Source: Pontederia crassipes (taxonomy: Eukaryota > Streptophyta > Magnoliopsida > Commelinales > Pontederiaceae). From it: a DNA stretch of 64,000 nucleotides. Positions 62,300 through 64,000 of this stretch are shown in pieces (within the stretch, counting starts at the first letter, position 1; each line of letters begins with the position of its first letter). The position numbers and the translations under genes are program-made. The notes beneath the pieces were generated by a model. It was not told the DNA's origin, searched no databases, and was given only the letters and a program-made list of their open reading frames with translations. The DNA is taken from contig CM060187.1 in the NCBI GenBank assembly GCA_030549335.1, positions 1,116,001 to 1,180,000 of the forward strand, written 5' to 3'.

Positions 62300-63445
62300 T
62301 TGAACAGTTCGTGTCCTTTTTTTCAAAATTGAAAAAATAATTAAAATGAGTGTCCAAAAAATAAATTATTTTGACTCTGATACTAATCGAAGGAATTAAT
62401 CTAAATAATAAGAAGGTATTATCGAAATATCGGAAGAATAGATTGCCAATATTTTCTGCATTGCTTCGAACTCGTAGGGACTTCAATTAAGTAAGAAAAG
62501 AAGTCACATATTCATAATCCGTATACCTTTAGAATGTCGTCAGAATTCGACAAGCCATGCTGCAGAGCTCGTCGGATAGTGCGTGAACGTGTTAATGAAG
62601 TCCGTGGAACCAACACACTACAACATAAACTTCTTTAATAGTTAATCAAACTGCTTACTGCAGTATTGCATAACTAGTGTCGGCCAAAGGCGCATTTGTT
62701 ATCATCCCACCGACCTCAACGTTCATTTCGAGAAGCCAAATAAAGTAATAAGTAATAACCTGCAATCAGAAGGGAAATCCACAGTGGTTGGTTGGACAAA
62801 TAAAGCTAAAGTCAAGTTCTCCAACGTCCGTAATGGATTAGGATTGTCATGACATAATAGATTGGGTTACACATCAAAAGCTAGTAAAATAAGCATTATT
62901 CAAACAGAAACAAGTTAGAAGCTCACTCTGCCTGGTTATAGAAAACATAAAGATGTGCAAAGTTGTAACCTTGTCATCTACATCTGTGAAATTCCGTACA
63001 TAGCAGACTTCAAATGCAGCAAGTATCTAACAATAAACACAACAATCACATTCGTTGGCATTACAAGAGGCACAACCTTTGCATCTTTAAACATAATACA
63101 TAGAAAGAAAGCATGAGAAGCTGGATATTATACTCTACAAGGATGATATCATTATTTTTTTTTTTTCTGAAAGCAGAAAGGATGATTGTTTCAGTTCGCA
63201 ATCATTCGTCTTTATTAATAAGCAATATTATACAAGCGAAAAATATATTACCTTCCAGTATCTCGTCAGATGATGCGCCATGATTAACACATTTCCCCCG
63301 TGTGTGTGAGTGTATAATTTGATGAGGGAGCATGCATTCATCAATTGTTAATAGATGTGCGTATAACATTCGGAATTAACAAGAGATAAAATTCCATCCA
63401 ACATAATTAATTACTATTCAACTAATGGATGAGGAAACAGAATGC
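62300..63445. other. Right-arm-specific 1.1 kb, no gene
   Basis: Not present in the left arm. Near 62370-62390, read on the minus strand, TTAGTATCAGAGT resembles a degenerate tRNA-Met primer site, so part of this could be an LTR remnant. No ORF supported. Confidence 0.4.
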
Positions 63446-63888
63446 ATACGTATTCTTGCGGGCAAACAAAATATATCACCTCCATTTCTTTACTCTTGAT
63501 TTTTAAAAAATATTGATCAAACACACAAATTTTAACTACATCAAATCTACACCCCCCACATGAATGAATTTTAACTGGGAACAACATGATCGAAGTTTAA
63601 TATCTACAAAGGTACAAACATCACAAGTTTTTGGACGGCATTGTTTCTGCAGAATGAACTATGTTGGTTTTAGATGCAAGAAATAAACATATACCCTGCA
63701 CGTAGCTACTGATTTGGGTGAAAAATATAATCCTGCAAAAAAGATCAAATATCAAGAAACGCTCACCCCTACTACCGATCTGGATGAAAAATCAAGTCTT
63801 GAAAGCAAAATGGGCGGCGGGCAGTAGGTGGGAAAAAATCGTCCAATTCCATCGACGATTTGGCCCTGTCGACGGCGGCGTTGGCCCT
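63446..63888. repeat. Right outer arm: inverted 3' end of the Ala-rich ORF and its flank
   Basis: Reverse complement of 57593-58060. On the minus strand it encodes only the last part of the Ala-rich protein; the repeat body is missing. At 63889-63915 the phrase GACGATTTGGGAAAAAATCAAG echoes text just inside the arm, suggesting the break involved short homology. 63916-64000 shows nothing recognisable. Confidence 0.9.
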
Positions 63889-64000
63889 TTGACGATTTGG
63901 GAAAAAATCAAGTCTTAATAGCTACAACAGAACTATAAGGTTTTGCTAAAATCCGAGCTCGGATGACTCGCTGGCGAGCACAAGAGGAAGACGAAACAAA

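Noticed and set aside
57593..63888. Inverted arms as TIRs of a Mutator-like element
   Set aside because: The outer ends lie inside a coding-like region, have no terminal consensus and show no flanking TSD.

Overview
This is a nuclear plant chromosome window that is mostly transposable elements. It is AT-rich, with (AT)n tracts, LTR retrotransposons, an RTE-type LINE and several MITEs. A few GC-rich coding islands lie at 4.8-5.15, 51.2-51.6 and 56.9-57.7 kb. GC-rich intronless genes in an AT-rich background suggest a monocot, possibly not a grass. That is an inference; the species cannot be named from the sequence.

Layout. 0-2.7 kb: a minus-strand RTE LINE running off the left edge, with one premature stop. 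4.8-5.15 kb: a small intact 'serine-rich protein-like' gene (minus). 5.2-13.5 kb: AT-rich intergenic DNA with microsatellites, two tandem duplications, a hAT MITE and a PIF/Harbinger MITE, both with target-site duplications (TSDs). 13.505-24.087 kb: a complete but decayed Sirevirus-like Ty1/copia element (LTRs, 5-bp TSD, PBS, gag, pol, extra env-like ORF, PPT). Its LTRs and 3' internal region carry arrays of a GGTCGACC-type palindrome. 24.1-34.7 kb: an unusual ~500-bp tandem array with exon-like blocks, interrupted by a 5'-truncated Ty3/gypsy chromovirus (26.882-32.931 kb). The gypsy LTR is studded with the 12-bp palindrome TTACGGCCGTAA. 34.7-40 kb: AT-rich DNA, a compositional island, and a second copy of a repeat first seen at 12.85 kb.

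40.0-40.8 kb: a duplicated, broken 3' end of the PRP4 kinase gene, fused to a degenerate minus-strand gypsy (40.8-45.7 kb) that carries a hAT MITE. 45.8 kb: start of a further plus-strand LTR. 47.3-50.74 kb: an 8-exon PRP4-type kinase gene (minus) with a complete kinase domain, no long N-terminal extension, and a hAT MITE in intron 1. 51.2-51.6 kb: a frameshifted syntaxin fragment. 52.1-53.3 kb: a copia gag/pre-integrase remnant, cut by a CACTA-type terminus at 53.35 kb. Beyond that lie the first two exons of an ABC1/aarF-type kinase (54.3-54.6 kb) and three exon-like segments of unknown origin (55.4-55.9 kb).

56.9-64 kb: an alanine-rich repeat ORF right after an (AT)n tract. Its 3' end and flank recur inverted at 63.4-63.9 kb, so 57.6-63.9 kb is a large, diverged inverted duplication. 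Between the arms are a truncated RTE LINE and a 157-bp internally deleted RTE derivative, both with perfect 16-bp TSDs.

Only the serine-rich gene and the PRP4-like kinase look like plausible functional host genes; the alanine-rich ORF is uncertain. No operon-like or multi-gene system was found. The most interesting signals are structural: palindrome arrays in two LTR families, the exon-like tandem array, the mini-LINE and the inverted duplication.
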